64,000 nucleotides of DNA from Ferrovibrio sp035304305 (GCF_035304305.1 NZ_DATGQG010000156.1:1-64000); one strand, 5' to 3'; counted from the stretch's first letter, positions 26,063 to 34,680 are shown. The notes: generated by a model from the letters alone, not told the origin. Numbers and translations: made by a program.

Positions 26063-27133
26063 TTACGCGTTGGGCTTCAGCACGCCGCGGCGGATCTGGT
26101 CGAGTTCGATGCTCTCGAACAGCGCCTTGAAATTGCCTTCGCCGAAGCCTTCGTTGCCCTTGCGCTGGATGATCTCGAAGAAGATCGGGCCAATCACGTT
26201 CTCGGTGAATATCTGCAGCAGCAGGCCCTGATTCCGGGTCGGAGCGCCGTCGATCAGGATCTGCAGCTCCTTCAGCCGCGCCAGGTCCTCGTTATGGCCG
26301 GGCACGCGCTCGGGCACCTGGTCGTAATAGGTGTCCAGCGTCGACTGGAAGGGCACGTCGCGGCTGCGCAGGGCGCCGACCGTGCTGTAGATGTCGTCCG
26401 TGCCCAGCGCCACATGCTGGATGCCCTCGCCGCGGTAGGCCTGCAGGTATTCGGCGATCTGCGACTTGTCGTCGGAGCTTTCGTTGATCGGGATGCGGAT
26501 CTTGCCGCACGGACTGGTCATCGCCTTGGATTTCAGCCCGGTCAGCTTGCCCTCGATGTCAAAATACTTGATCTCGCGGAAATTGAAGAGCCGCTCGTAG
26601 AACTCGGCCCATTCCGCCATGCGGCCACGATGCACGTTGTGTGTCAGGTGGTCGACATAGGTCAGGCCGACGCCTTTCGGATTGCGCTCGGCGCCCTCGA
26701 TCGGCACGAAGTCGACATCATAGATGGTGCCGCGCGATCCGTAGCGGTCGACCAGATAGATCAGGCTGTCGCCGATGCCCTTGATGGCGGGGATGGCGAG
26801 TTCCATCGGCCCGACATGGGGTTCGACGCCCCAGGCGCCGAGCTCGCGGGCGCGCTTGTAGGCCTGGGCGGCATCCCTGACGCGGAAGGCCATGGCACAG
26901 ATCGAAGGACCATGGATGCGGGCGAAGCTCTGGGCAAAGCTTTCCGGCTCGGCATTGAGGATGAAGTTGATGTCGCCCTGGCGATAAAGCGTGACGTTCT
27001 TCGACCGGTGCTTCGCCACGGCGGAAAAGCCCATGCGCTCGAACAGGGCTGCCAGCTTGGCGGGTTCGGGTGCGGCATATTCGATGAACTCGAAACCGTC
27101 GGTGCCCATCGGGTTGTCGAACAGGTCGGCCAT
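26063..27133 (-). CDS. hppD: 4-Hydroxyphenylpyruvate dioxygenase
   Basis: 356 residues, normal length. It converts 4-hydroxyphenylpyruvate to homogentisate with Fe(II) and O2. The three iron ligands are in VDHLTHNVHRGRM (His), GIQHVALGTDDI (His) and GPIFFEIIQRKGNEGFGEGNF (Glu; shown in part). Start ATG at 27133 has GGGAGGA eight bases upstream. It is the first gene of the hppD-hmgA-FAH operon and is divergent from a marR gene, with overlapping promoters and one shared operator. Confidence 0.96.
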   Translation of the reverse strand: MADLFDNPMGTDGFEFIEYAAPEPAKLAALFERMGFSAVAKHRSKNVTLYRQGDINFILNAEPESFAQSFARIHGPSICAMAFRVRDAAQAYKRARELGAWGVEPHVGPMELAIPAIKGIGDSLIYLVDRYGSRGTIYDVDFVPIEGAERNPKGVGLTYVDHLTHNVHRGRMAEWAEFYERLFNFREIKYFDIEGKLTGLKSKAMTSPCGKIRIPINESSDDKSQIAEYLQAYRGEGIQHVALGTDDIYSTVGALRSRDVPFQSTLDTYYDQVPERVPGHNEDLARLKELQILIDGAPTRNQGLLLQIFTENVIGPIFFEIIQRKGNEGFGEGNFKALFESIELDQIRRGVLKPNA

Positions 27134-27154
27134 GCGGTCCTCCCGGATTTGAAT

Positions 27155-27183
27155 TTGCGATTGGCAACGATATTAGTTACAAT
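27155..27183 (+). promoter_or_regulatory. Predicted promoter of the marR gene
   Basis: TTGCGA (27155-27160) and TACAAT (27178-27183) with a 17-base spacer. The -10 box lies inside the shared operator, so the regulator would also repress itself. Confidence 0.55.
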
Positions 27184-27197
27184 TGAAACTAAATCAA
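27170..27197 (-). promoter_or_regulatory. Predicted promoter of hppD
   Basis: On the minus strand, TTGATT (27192-27197) and TAATAT (27170-27175) with a 16-base spacer. The spacer is almost exactly covered by the palindromic operator. Confidence 0.6.
27173..27192. promoter_or_regulatory. MarR-type operator between hppD and marR
   Basis: TTAGTTACAATTGAAACTAA is a 20-bp palindrome with only one mismatched pair, of the length and symmetry bound by MarR dimers. It lies 40 bases from each start codon and overlaps both predicted promoters. Confidence 0.75.
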
Positions 27198-27232
27198 GGC
27201 GGGAGTGCCCGCGGCGGGAGAAGGGGGGATTC

Positions 27233-27691
27233 ATGTCGAGCGGACCGCTGATTCTGGAACGGTTTCTGCCCTATCGGCTGTCCATCGTGACCAACCGGAT
27301 CAGCGGTGCGCTGTCGCGGCATTACGCAACCCGTTTCGGAATCGGCATTCCGGAATGGCGGGTCATCGCCAATCTCGGGCGCCATCCCGGGCTGACCGCC
27401 AACGAGGTGGCCGAACGATCGGCCATGGACAAGGTGACGGTCAGCCGTGCCGTGGCGGCGCTGGAACGCAAGGGCTTGCTGGCGCGGGTCCGTGACGCGG
27501 AGGACCGGCGCAAGTCGCGGCTCGATCTGTCGCCGCGGGGGCAGGAGGTCTATGCCGAGATCGCGCCGCTGGCGCTGGGCTTCGAGCGAGACCTGCTGAC
27601 GGCGCTGACGCCCGAGGAATACGCCCAGCTCGACCGCATCATCGACAAGCTGAACGCGAAGATGGACGGATACGGAGGGGAGAGGCCTTAG
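27233..27691 (+). CDS. MarR family transcriptional regulator of homogentisate genes
   Basis: 152 residues. The winged helix-turn-helix is seen in GIPEWRVIANLGRHPGLTAN, the recognition helix MDKVTVSRAVAALERKGLL, and the wing RVRDAEDRRKSRLDLSPRG. ATG at 27233 follows AAGGGGGG. Its position opposite hppD and the shared operator make it the likely repressor of tyrosine catabolism; the ligand is probably a pathway intermediate such as homogentisate, which is inference. Converges with the dedA gene, 4 bases apart. Confidence 0.92.
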   Translation: MSSGPLILERFLPYRLSIVTNRISGALSRHYATRFGIGIPEWRVIANLGRHPGLTANEVAERSAMDKVTVSRAVAALERKGLLARVRDAEDRRKSRLDLSPRGQEVYAEIAPLALGFERDLLTALTPEEYAQLDRIIDKLNAKMDGYGGERP

Positions 27692-27695
27692 CCCC

Positions 27696-28322
27696 TCATT
27701 CGGAAGCCGGCGGGTTGACCGGCTTCTGCTGGGCGGCGATCTGGGCCTCGAAACGCGCCTTGCCGCGGCGATGGACGATGAAGAGGGTCACGCCCACCGT
27801 GACGAAGATGCCCAGCATGATGAGGCCGAAATCCTTGGCGATATCGCCGAGTACCGCCTCGAAGGCGACGCCGAGCAGATAGCCCGCCCAGGCGAAGCAG
27901 TTGGCCCAGACGCCGGCGGCGATGAAGTTGAGGGCGGCGAAACGCGGCCAGCCGATCATGCTCATCCCCATCGCGAAGGACGAGAAATTCCGCACGCCAT
28001 AGATGAAGCGGAAACTGAGGATGAAGCCGACATGGTATTTGTGCAGCATGTCGAGGGCGACGTTGACACCGCCCTGCAGCTTGGGGAACCGCTTCATCAG
28101 CCGGTGCCCGTATCGGCGCCCGATCCAGAAATAGAGCTGGTCGCCCGCGAAGCTGCCCAGCCAGGCGGCGGCGACCAGCCAGTACTGGTTCAGCAGGTTC
28201 TGGCTCGCGGCGGCGCCCGCGAAGATGACGAAAGTTTCACCTTCCAGAAAAGTCCAGATAAAGGTGATGACGTAGAACCAGTCCCGGTAGTCTTCGATCA
28301 GGCGGTAGATATCGATGTCCAC
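27696..28322 (-). CDS. DedA family membrane protein
   Basis: 208 residues with about five hydrophobic segments. Family hallmarks are ETFVIFAGAAASQ near residue 30, GDQLYFWIGRRYG with the FxGRxxG-like motif near 62, and the arginine-containing RFIYGVRNFSSFAMGMS near 105. DedA proteins are inner-membrane proteins linked to lipid carrier recycling (undecaprenyl phosphate and phospholipid scrambling) and proton-motive-force homeostasis. It lies 24 bases downstream of thiSG's stop on the same strand order; no metabolic link is evident. Confidence 0.88.
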   Translation of the reverse strand: MDIDIYRLIEDYRDWFYVITFIWTFLEGETFVIFAGAAASQNLLNQYWLVAAAWLGSFAGDQLYFWIGRRYGHRLMKRFPKLQGGVNVALDMLHKYHVGFILSFRFIYGVRNFSSFAMGMSMIGWPRFAALNFIAAGVWANCFAWAGYLLGVAFEAVLGDIAKDFGLIMLGIFVTVGVTLFIVHRRGKARFEAQIAAQQKPVNPPASE

Positions 28323-28346
28323 GGACAGGTCCAGTTTACGATGCGA

Positions 28347-29336
28347 TCAGATCAGGCCGGCGAGAGGTGACGAAGGATCCGCGTAGCGCCGCTTGGGCAT
28401 GCGGCCGGCGAGATAGGCCAGACGGCCTGCCTCGATAGCCAGCTTCATGGCGCGCGCCATGCGGATCGGGTCCTTGGCTTCGGCAATGGCGGTATTCATC
28501 AGCACGCCGTCACAGCCCAGTTCCATGGCGATGGCCGCGTCCGACGCGGTGCCGACGCCGGCATCCACCAGTACGGGAACCTTCGCATTCTCGATGATAA
28601 TGCGGATATTCACGGGATTCTGGATGCCGAGCCCGGACCCGATCGGCGCCGCCAGCGGCATGATCGCGCAGGCACCGAGGTCTTCCAGCTTCTTCGCCGC
28701 GATCGGATCGTCGGCACAGTAGACCATCACGTCGAAGCCTTCCCTGACCAGCAGCTTCGTTGCTGCGAGGGTCTGCTCCATATCGGGATAGAGTGTCTTC
28801 TGGTCGCCGAGCACTTCCAGCTTGACCAGCTTCCAGCCGCCCGCCTCGCGGGCGAGGCGCAGGGTGCGCACGGCATCCTCGGCGGTATAGCAGCCGGCGG
28901 TGTTCGGCAGATAGGTGTAGCGCTTGGGGTCGACGTAATCGACCAGCATCGGCTGCTTGGGATCGGTGACGTTGACACGCCGCACCGCGACGGTGACGAT
29001 CTCGGCGCCCGACGCCTCGATCGCGAGCCGGGTCTGCTCGAAATCCTTGTACTTGCCGGTACCGACCAGCAGGCGCGAGCGAAAGCGCCGGCCCGCTACC
29101 TCGAAATAGTCGTCCGCGGCCGGGTCCAGCGGAGCATTGCCGCCGCCGATGAAATGCACGATCTCGATCTGGTCGCCGCTGGACAGCCTGGTGCCCGGAT
29201 AGGCGGAGCGCGGCACGATCTCGCGGTTGAGCTCGATGGCGATTTTGCGCGCATCCAGCTCCAGAGCCGCAAGGAGCTCTGCCACCGTGTTCGCGCCCGT
29301 CACTTCGCGGGTTTCGCCGTTTATCGTCAACTGCAT
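28347..29336 (-). CDS. thiSG: ThiS-ThiG fusion: sulfur carrier protein and thiazole synthase
   Basis: 329 residues. Residues 1-66 are a ThiS beta-grasp domain (MQLTINGETREV, LNREIVPRSAY, IEIVHFIGGG), followed by ThiG from YFEVAGRRFRSRLLVGTGKY on, with the Schiff-base Lys in KLVKLEVLGD and phosphate-binding VLVDAGVGTASDAA and GCDGVLMNTAIAEA. ThiS normally ends in the Gly-Gly that becomes a thiocarboxylate; here Gly64-66 are internal, so cleavage or another route is needed. Product is the thiazole phosphate for thiamine. ATG at 29336 is used because the ThiS fold begins there. No TPP riboswitch is seen upstream. Confidence 0.93.
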   Translation of the reverse strand: MQLTINGETREVTGANTVAELLAALELDARKIAIELNREIVPRSAYPGTRLSSGDQIEIVHFIGGGNAPLDPAADDYFEVAGRRFRSRLLVGTGKYKDFEQTRLAIEASGAEIVTVAVRRVNVTDPKQPMLVDYVDPKRYTYLPNTAGCYTAEDAVRTLRLAREAGGWKLVKLEVLGDQKTLYPDMEQTLAATKLLVREGFDVMVYCADDPIAAKKLEDLGACAIMPLAAPIGSGLGIQNPVNIRIIIENAKVPVLVDAGVGTASDAAIAMELGCDGVLMNTAIAEAKDPIRMARAMKLAIEAGRLAYLAGRMPKRRYADPSSPLAGLI

Positions 29337-29507
29337 GCCTGACCCCTGTACGCACCTTATAGACCCGGCAACAGATGGGGTCCGAAAGGCGCGCCGACAA
29401 TAGAGCCCGGTACCCTGCGGGAGCAACCCTTTCATTGGTCTAAGGTCGCATGGAGCCTTTGTAAGCTCCCACGTTTGCAGCTAAAATCCGACGAGGGGAG
29501 GAGTCTC

Positions 29508-30146
29508 ATGCTGCTGTACGGGTATTTTCGATCTTCAGCCGCCTATCGGGTCCGGATCGCGCTGAACCTCAAGGGGCTGGCCTACGACCATCGCTTCATC
29601 CATCTGCAGAAGAACGACCAGCTGGGCGATGATTTCGCACGGCTGAATCCGCAGCAGCTGGTGCCGGCCCTGGTCGAGGGGGACCATGTATTCACCCAGT
29701 CGCTGGCGATTATCGAGTATCTCGAAGAAACCCACCCGGAACCGGCGCTGCTGCCCGGAGATGCGGCGGAACGGGCCCGAGTGCGCGCGCTGGCGCTGGC
29801 GATCGCATGCGATATCCATCCTCTCAACAACCTTCGCGTGCTGCGTTACCTGACCCGCGACCTCGGGATTTCCGAGGAAAAGAAGGACCAGTGGTACCGT
29901 CACTGGGTCGAGACCGGCCTGCAGGCGGTGGAAAAGCTGCTGACCGGCAGCCCGGCCACCGGGCGGTTCTGCCATGGCGACACACCAACCCTAGCCGATA
30001 TCTGCCTGGTCCCGCAGGTGGCGAATGCCCGCCGCTTCAAGTGCGACCTGTCCGCCTGTCCGACCGTGGTGCGCATCGACGCCGAATGCGCCAAGCTCGA
30101 CGCCTTCGCCAGGGCCGCCCCCGATCGCCAGCCGGACGCCGAGTAG
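29508..30146 (+). CDS. maiA: Maleylacetoacetate isomerase (GST zeta type)
   Basis: 212 residues. The N-terminal thioredoxin-like domain begins YGYFRSSAAYRVRIALNLKG, where SSAAYRV is the zeta-class glutathione-binding motif, followed by QSLAIIEYLEE. The C-terminal helical domain contains GDTPTLADICLVPQ. It isomerises maleylacetoacetate to fumarylacetoacetate with glutathione, supplying the step between hmgA and the FAH-type gene, though it is 2.4 kb from hppD and transcribed on the opposite strand. ATG at 29508 has GGGGAGGAG upstream. Confidence 0.94.
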   Translation: MLLYGYFRSSAAYRVRIALNLKGLAYDHRFIHLQKNDQLGDDFARLNPQQLVPALVEGDHVFTQSLAIIEYLEETHPEPALLPGDAAERARVRALALAIACDIHPLNNLRVLRYLTRDLGISEEKKDQWYRHWVETGLQAVEKLLTGSPATGRFCHGDTPTLADICLVPQVANARRFKCDLSACPTVVRIDAECAKLDAFARAAPDRQPDAE

Positions 30147-30150
30147 CGCA

Positions 30151-31176
30151 ATGGCGCAAGGCAGCGGAAAGCGGGCGGGGCGGCCTGGCCTCTGCCTGCT
30201 GCTGGCCGGACTGCTGGTGTCCGTGGCCGGCGTTGCACAATCCCAGGAGATGCGGTACCTGCGCATCGGCACCGGCGGCCAGAGCGGCACGTATTTTCCC
30301 GTCGGCAGCCTGATCGCCCGGGCAATCAGCGACATACAGCGCGGACCGGACTGCGCGGAGGAGCGCTGCGGTGTGCCCGGCCTGGTCGCCGTCGCCCAGA
30401 TCTCCAACGGCTCGGTGGCCAATGTGGCCGCGCTGCAGGCGGGCGAAATCGAGATGGCGCTGGTCCAGGCCGATGTCGCCCACTGGGCCTATGAGGGGAG
30501 CGAGATTTTCACCGCTCAGCCGCGCCACCGGCGGCTCCGGTTTGCGGCGCATCTGTATTCAGAAGCCATGCAGATCGTCGTCCGTCGTGACGCCGGAGTG
30601 GAGTCGCTGGCCGATCTCCGCGGCCGCCCGGTCGCGCTGGACGAACCCGGTTCGGGGACCCTGATCCATGTCCGCAACCTGCTGCAGGTGCACGGTTTGC
30701 GGGAGGCCGATACGCGGCCCGTCTATATCAAGCCTGATCTTGCCCAGGCCCGCATTGCTGCCGGCAGCCTCGATGCCTTCTTCATCGTCGCCGGCTGGCC
30801 GACAAAGGCGGTGAGCGAGTCCCTGGCCAGCGGGTATGGCGCATTGCTTGCCATCGGACGCGATCGCGTGGAGCAGCTTGTCAGAACCAACCCGTTTCTG
30901 ACGCCGGGCACGATTCCGGCGGAAGCCTATGACGGGTCGCCCGCCATCCCCTCGGTCATGGTGGGTGCGCACCTTCTGGTGCGCGCCGATCTGCCGGACG
31001 CAGTCGTAACGGCGCTGCTGGAACAGATGTGGAGCGAACGCGGCCTTGCCATTCTGCGCGGCGGCCATCTGCGCGGCGCCGACATCCGCCTGGATTCCGC
31101 GCTCAGCGGGCGCAGCGTTCCGCTCCATGACGGCGCGCGCGCCTTTTATGCCAAATCCGGCCTGCGGATCGACTGA
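30151..31176 (+). CDS. TAXI-family TRAP-type periplasmic binding protein
   Basis: 341 residues with a signal peptide (LCLLLAGLLVSVAGVAQS). The TAXI hallmarks are YLRIGTGGQSGTYFPVGSLIARAIS (in parts), the Ser/Gly-rich ligand segment DEPGSGTLIHVRNLL, and AHLLVRADLPDAVV near the C-terminus. TAXI proteins usually feed TRAP transporters, but no TRAP membrane subunit lies nearby. Instead the gene shares one base (TGATG) with a membrane histidine kinase, which suggests a sensing rather than transport role. It begins 5 bases after maiA. Confidence 0.9.
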   Translation: MAQGSGKRAGRPGLCLLLAGLLVSVAGVAQSQEMRYLRIGTGGQSGTYFPVGSLIARAISDIQRGPDCAEERCGVPGLVAVAQISNGSVANVAALQAGEIEMALVQADVAHWAYEGSEIFTAQPRHRRLRFAAHLYSEAMQIVVRRDAGVESLADLRGRPVALDEPGSGTLIHVRNLLQVHGLREADTRPVYIKPDLAQARIAAGSLDAFFIVAGWPTKAVSESLASGYGALLAIGRDRVEQLVRTNPFLTPGTIPAEAYDGSPAIPSVMVGAHLLVRADLPDAVVTALLEQMWSERGLAILRGGHLRGADIRLDSALSGRSVPLHDGARAFYAKSGLRID

Positions 31177-32600
31177 TGCCCGTGCGGTTCGACCGGCGCC
31201 ATATCACCATCGCGGTTGTTCTTATTGCTGTCGCGGCGGTCGGTGTTGCCGCCTATCTGCAGAACACGCTGACGTCCGTTGCGCGCAATCTGCCCCTGAC
31301 GCTGATCGAGCAGGAGCGCGATGCGGAACAGGTGGTGCGCGAGATCTCGAATCTGGCATGGGCGATCGAGTTGCGGCGCCTTGATCCGGGGGCGGACAGT
31401 CGTGATCGGGTGGCAATGCAGATCAGCCGCGCGCGCGACCGGGCCGACGCCCTGCGGGCCAATTACAATCTCGACAACATGATCGGCGCCGCCAGCATGC
31501 ATGCGGTGGCCAACCCCGCGCTGCAGGACATCACGCTCTGGTTCGAGCAGGGCGTTCCCGGCCAGGCGCCGGACTCGGCGGCCGTGCAGCATCTGATGCT
31601 GCAGCGGGCGCGCGACGCGGAGGTGCGACTGTCGGCGCTTCTGGAGGAGTCGCGGGCCACAACGCGCGACATGCTGCGCACCCAGGAGCGCCGGCTCGAC
31701 CGCTTTGCCGACGGTGTCGGCATGCTCACCGCCTTCACGGCGGCGCTGCTTCTGGTCATGGTGCTGCTGCTGTTCCGGCAGCGCCGCGTCCTGGAGCTGA
31801 AGGAACGCGCGGAACTCGGTGCGCTGGCGGCGAAGCGTGCCGCCGAAGAGGCGAACCGGGCGAAATCGGAATTCCTTGCCAATATGAGTCATGAGCTGCG
31901 CACGCCGCTGAACGCCATCATCGGCTTCTCGTCGATCATCAAGAACGAGATGCTCGGGCCGGTGACCGTGCCGCGTTACCGCGAGTATGCCGAGGACATC
32001 CATGCCAGCGGCGAGCATCTGCTGGCGATCATCGGCGATATCCTCGACCTCTCGAAGGTGGAGGCCGGCAAGTTCGAGCTGGTGGAGGAGGATTTCGACG
32101 CCGACGAGATCATGCTGGTGGCCGGCCGGCTGGCCCGTGAACGGATCGAGGAGCAGGACACGCGGCTGGAGATCCTGCTGCCCGAGCAGCCGATCCGGCT
32201 TCATGCCGACCGCCGCGCGCTGCTGCAGGTGCTGATCAACCTGACGAGCAACGCGGTCAAGTTCACCCCGCAGGGAACGGTCGTGCTGTCGACTGAGCTG
32301 ACCGAGGGCGGCGGCTTTGCCTATGTGGTGCGGGACACCGGCATCGGCATGACGCCGGCGCAGGTCAAGATCGCGCTGCAGCCTTTCGGCCAGATCCAGA
32401 ATGCGCTGACCCGCAGCCAGTCAGGTACCGGCCTCGGCCTGCCGCTGAGCGACCGGCTGGTGCGGCTGCATGAGGGTTGGCTGGGCATCCAGAGCGTGTC
32501 CGGTGAGGGAACCCGGATCAGCGTTCATCTGCCGCCCGCCCGTGTGATCACCGTTCAGCCGCCCAGTGCCTCGAGTGCACCCGGCAGTTCGGCGAAGTGA
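31176..32600 (+). CDS. Membrane sensor histidine kinase
   Basis: 474 residues. Membrane helices at about 10-28 and 182-200 enclose a periplasmic helical region of roughly 150 residues. A coiled coil leads to HisKA with FLANMSHELRTPLNAI (phospho-accepting His239), then an ATPase domain with NLTSNAVKFTP, VRDTGIGM and GTGLGLPLS. There is no receiver domain and no partner response regulator beside it. It starts inside the stop codon of the TAXI gene. The last ~15 residues (QPPSASSAPGSSAK) overlap gph on the opposite strand by 46 bases. Confidence 0.92.
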   Translation: MPVRFDRRHITIAVVLIAVAAVGVAAYLQNTLTSVARNLPLTLIEQERDAEQVVREISNLAWAIELRRLDPGADSRDRVAMQISRARDRADALRANYNLDNMIGAASMHAVANPALQDITLWFEQGVPGQAPDSAAVQHLMLQRARDAEVRLSALLEESRATTRDMLRTQERRLDRFADGVGMLTAFTAALLLVMVLLLFRQRRVLELKERAELGALAAKRAAEEANRAKSEFLANMSHELRTPLNAIIGFSSIIKNEMLGPVTVPRYREYAEDIHASGEHLLAIIGDILDLSKVEAGKFELVEEDFDADEIMLVAGRLARERIEEQDTRLEILLPEQPIRLHADRRALLQVLINLTSNAVKFTPQGTVVLSTELTEGGGFAYVVRDTGIGMTPAQVKIALQPFGQIQNALTRSQSGTGLGLPLSDRLVRLHEGWLGIQSVSGEGTRISVHLPPARVITVQPPSASSAPGSSAK

Positions 32601-33223
32601 TCGATCAGCCGGTCCGCTCCCAGCTGATGGGCCGGAATGCGCGTATAGCCGAAACTGACGGCGACGCTGGGCAGACCGGCTGCCTTTGCGGCGTCGATGT
32701 CATTGGCTGAATCGCCCACCATGGCGGCCCACTCTACCGGCTGGCCGATTTTCTCGAGAGTGCCGCGCAGATGGCCCGGATCGGGTTTGCGCACGGGCAG
32801 GCTGTCGCCGCCGACGATTGCGGCAAAGAAGCCGCTCAGGCCGAGCTGATCCAGCAGCGAGCGGCTGAAATGCTCGTACTTGTTGGTGCAGACCGCCAAC
32901 AGATAGCCGCGCTCGGCCAGTTCGGCGAGGCAGGTCGTCACGCCGGGAAAGGGGCGGCTCCTGTCGGCCAGATTGGCTTCATAGCAGGCAAAGAAGTCGG
33001 CCATGGCGGCCTCGAACACCTCGGCCGGGGGCTGGCCGCCGGTGGTCTCGAAACCGCGCTCGACCATGACCCGGGCGCCGTCGCCCACCATCTGCCGGAT
33101 GGCGTCAAGGCCGACGGCCGGCCGGCCGGCCCGCTGGAGCGCGTAGTCGGTGGCTGCGGCCAGATCCGGTGCGGTGTCCACCAGCGTGCCGTCGAGATCG
33201 AAGAGTATGGCTTTACGGATCAT
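32555..33223 (-). CDS. gph: Phosphoglycolate phosphatase (HAD family)
   Basis: 222 residues of the HAD superfamily. Motif 1 is LFDLDGTLVDT at residue 7-17, with a helical cap domain, motif 2 in CTNKYEHFSRSLL, and motif 4 MVGDSANDIDAAKAAG. It should dephosphorylate 2-phosphoglycolate formed in DNA repair or photorespiration. ATG at 33223. It converges on the histidine kinase gene, with a 46-base overlap of the 3' ends, and is divergent from glmU. Confidence 0.9.
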   Translation of the reverse strand: MIRKAILFDLDGTLVDTAPDLAAATDYALQRAGRPAVGLDAIRQMVGDGARVMVERGFETTGGQPPAEVFEAAMADFFACYEANLADRSRPFPGVTTCLAELAERGYLLAVCTNKYEHFSRSLLDQLGLSGFFAAIVGGDSLPVRKPDPGHLRGTLEKIGQPVEWAAMVGDSANDIDAAKAAGLPSVAVSFGYTRIPAHQLGADRLIDHFAELPGALEALGG

Positions 33224-33274
33224 GGTTACAATTGGTAAGACCCTGAAACAGATGGAAAAACCTTTTTACTTCCG

Positions 33275-33290
33275 TTCCCGCCCGCGGGAA
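33275..33290. repeat. REP-like palindrome 3
   Basis: TTCCCGC CC GCGGGAA, a perfect 7-bp stem with a 2-base loop in the gph-glmU gap, followed by TGACA. The layout resembles dispersed palindromes of GC-rich alphaproteobacteria. Confidence 0.4.
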
Positions 33291-33345
33291 TGACACTCTC
33301 CGCCGCGCGAGGGGTGATTCGCGCCTTCATACACGGAACCGGAGC

Positions 33346-34680
33346 ATGACGAAACCAGGTGTAGCTGTCGTCGTATTGGCCGCGGGGCAGGGCACGCGCA
33401 TGAAGTCGCGGCTGCCCAAGGTGCTGCATCCTGTGGCCGGGCTGCCGATGCTGCGCCATGTACTGAATGCCGCTGCCGCACTCGGGCCCGAGCATGTCGT
33501 GGTCGTTATCGGCCGTGACCAGGAGGATGTGGCCAGGGCGGCCGCTCCGGCCATTACCGCCATCCAGGATCCGCCGCGCGGCACCGGCCATGCCGTCATG
33601 GCGGCGATGCCGGCCCTGCAGGATTTCAGCGGCGATGTCATCGTGATCTTCGGCGATACGCCGCTGCTGACGCCTGAACTGCTGACCCGCCTGCTGGCGG
33701 CGCGCCGGGCGGACGGAAATCCGGCGGCCGTGATCGTCGGCTTCACGCCGGAAGATCCCGCCGCCTATGGCCGTCTCATCACCGCCGACGGTGCGCTGAA
33801 GAGGATTGTCGAGTTCAGGAATGCCAGTGCGGAGGAACGCGCCGTGCGGCTCTGCAATGCCGGACTGATGGCCATTGACGGCGCCCGCCTGCCAGCCCTG
33901 CTGGAAAAGCTCAGCGCCGAGAATGCCCAGGGCGAATACCTGCTGACCGACATTGTCGAGCATGCCAACGCCCGCGGCTGGACCTGCCGCGTGGTGGAGG
34001 CCGATCCGGTCGAGGTCATGGGCATCAACAACCGCGCCGAACTGGCGGTGGCCGAAGCCGCCATGCAGCGGCGCCTGCGCGAGCGCGCCCTGCTGGCCGG
34101 CGTCACCATGGTGGCGCCCGAGACGGTATTCCTGCAGGCCGACACGGTGTTCGGCCGCGACGTGGTGATCGAGCCTTTCGTGATCTTCGGCTCTGGCGTC
34201 ACGGTCGGCGACAATGTCACCATCCTGGGCCACAGCCACATCGTCGGCGCGCGCATTGAGGCCGGCGCCACGGTCGGCCCTTACGCGCGGCTGCGTCCGG
34301 GCGCCGAGATCGGGCCGGAGGCGCATATCGGCAATTTCGTCGAGGTGAAGAAGTCGCGCATCGAGGCCGGCGCCAAGGTCAATCACCTGACCTATATCGG
34401 CGATGCCCGCGTCGGTGCCAAAGCCAATGTCGGCGCCGGCACGATCACCTGCAACTACGACGGTTTCGGCAAGTATCACACCGATATCGGCGCCGGCGCC
34501 TTCATCGGCTCGAATTCGGCTCTGGTGGCGCCGGTGAAGATCGGTGACGGCGCCATGGTCGCCGCCGGCAGCGTGGTGACGAAGGACGTTGAGGCCGACG
34601 CTCTGGCGATTGCCCGCGGCCGCCAGGAGAGTGTCGCCGGCTATGCCGCGCGGTTCCGCGCAGCCAGAAAGAAGAGTTAA
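33346..34680 (+). CDS. glmU: Bifunctional UDP-GlcNAc pyrophosphorylase / GlcN-1-P acetyltransferase
   Basis: 444 residues. The N-terminal nucleotidyltransferase domain starts VVLAAGQGTRMKSRLPKVLH and contains IFGDTPLLTPELL; the C-terminal left-handed beta-helix shows hexapeptide repeats such as IGPEAHIGNFVEVKKSRI and the conserved GTITCNYDGFGKY... loop. It makes UDP-GlcNAc for peptidoglycan and lipopolysaccharide. ATG at 33346 follows ACCGGAGC. It is the first gene of a tight run glmU-glmS-phosphatase-gor-cobU-cobQ; glmS starts 12 bases after its stop. Confidence 0.96.
   Translation: MTKPGVAVVVLAAGQGTRMKSRLPKVLHPVAGLPMLRHVLNAAAALGPEHVVVVIGRDQEDVARAAAPAITAIQDPPRGTGHAVMAAMPALQDFSGDVIVIFGDTPLLTPELLTRLLAARRADGNPAAVIVGFTPEDPAAYGRLITADGALKRIVEFRNASAEERAVRLCNAGLMAIDGARLPALLEKLSAENAQGEYLLTDIVEHANARGWTCRVVEADPVEVMGINNRAELAVAEAAMQRRLRERALLAGVTMVAPETVFLQADTVFGRDVVIEPFVIFGSGVTVGDNVTILGHSHIVGARIEAGATVGPYARLRPGAEIGPEAHIGNFVEVKKSRIEAGAKVNHLTYIGDARVGAKANVGAGTITCNYDGFGKYHTDIGAGAFIGSNSALVAPVKIGDGAMVAAGSVVTKDVEADALAIARGRQESVAGYAARFRAARKKS

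Noticed and set aside
25949..27232. N-terminal extension of the MarR regulator of more than 400 residues
   Set aside because: The upstream frame is open only because it is antisense to hppD and hmgA; the ATG at 27233 has a strong ribosome site and begins the family fold.
29337..29507. Possible TPP riboswitch upstream of thiSG
   Set aside because: The CUGAGA and ACCUGAU-type conserved segments are absent from the 171-base gap.
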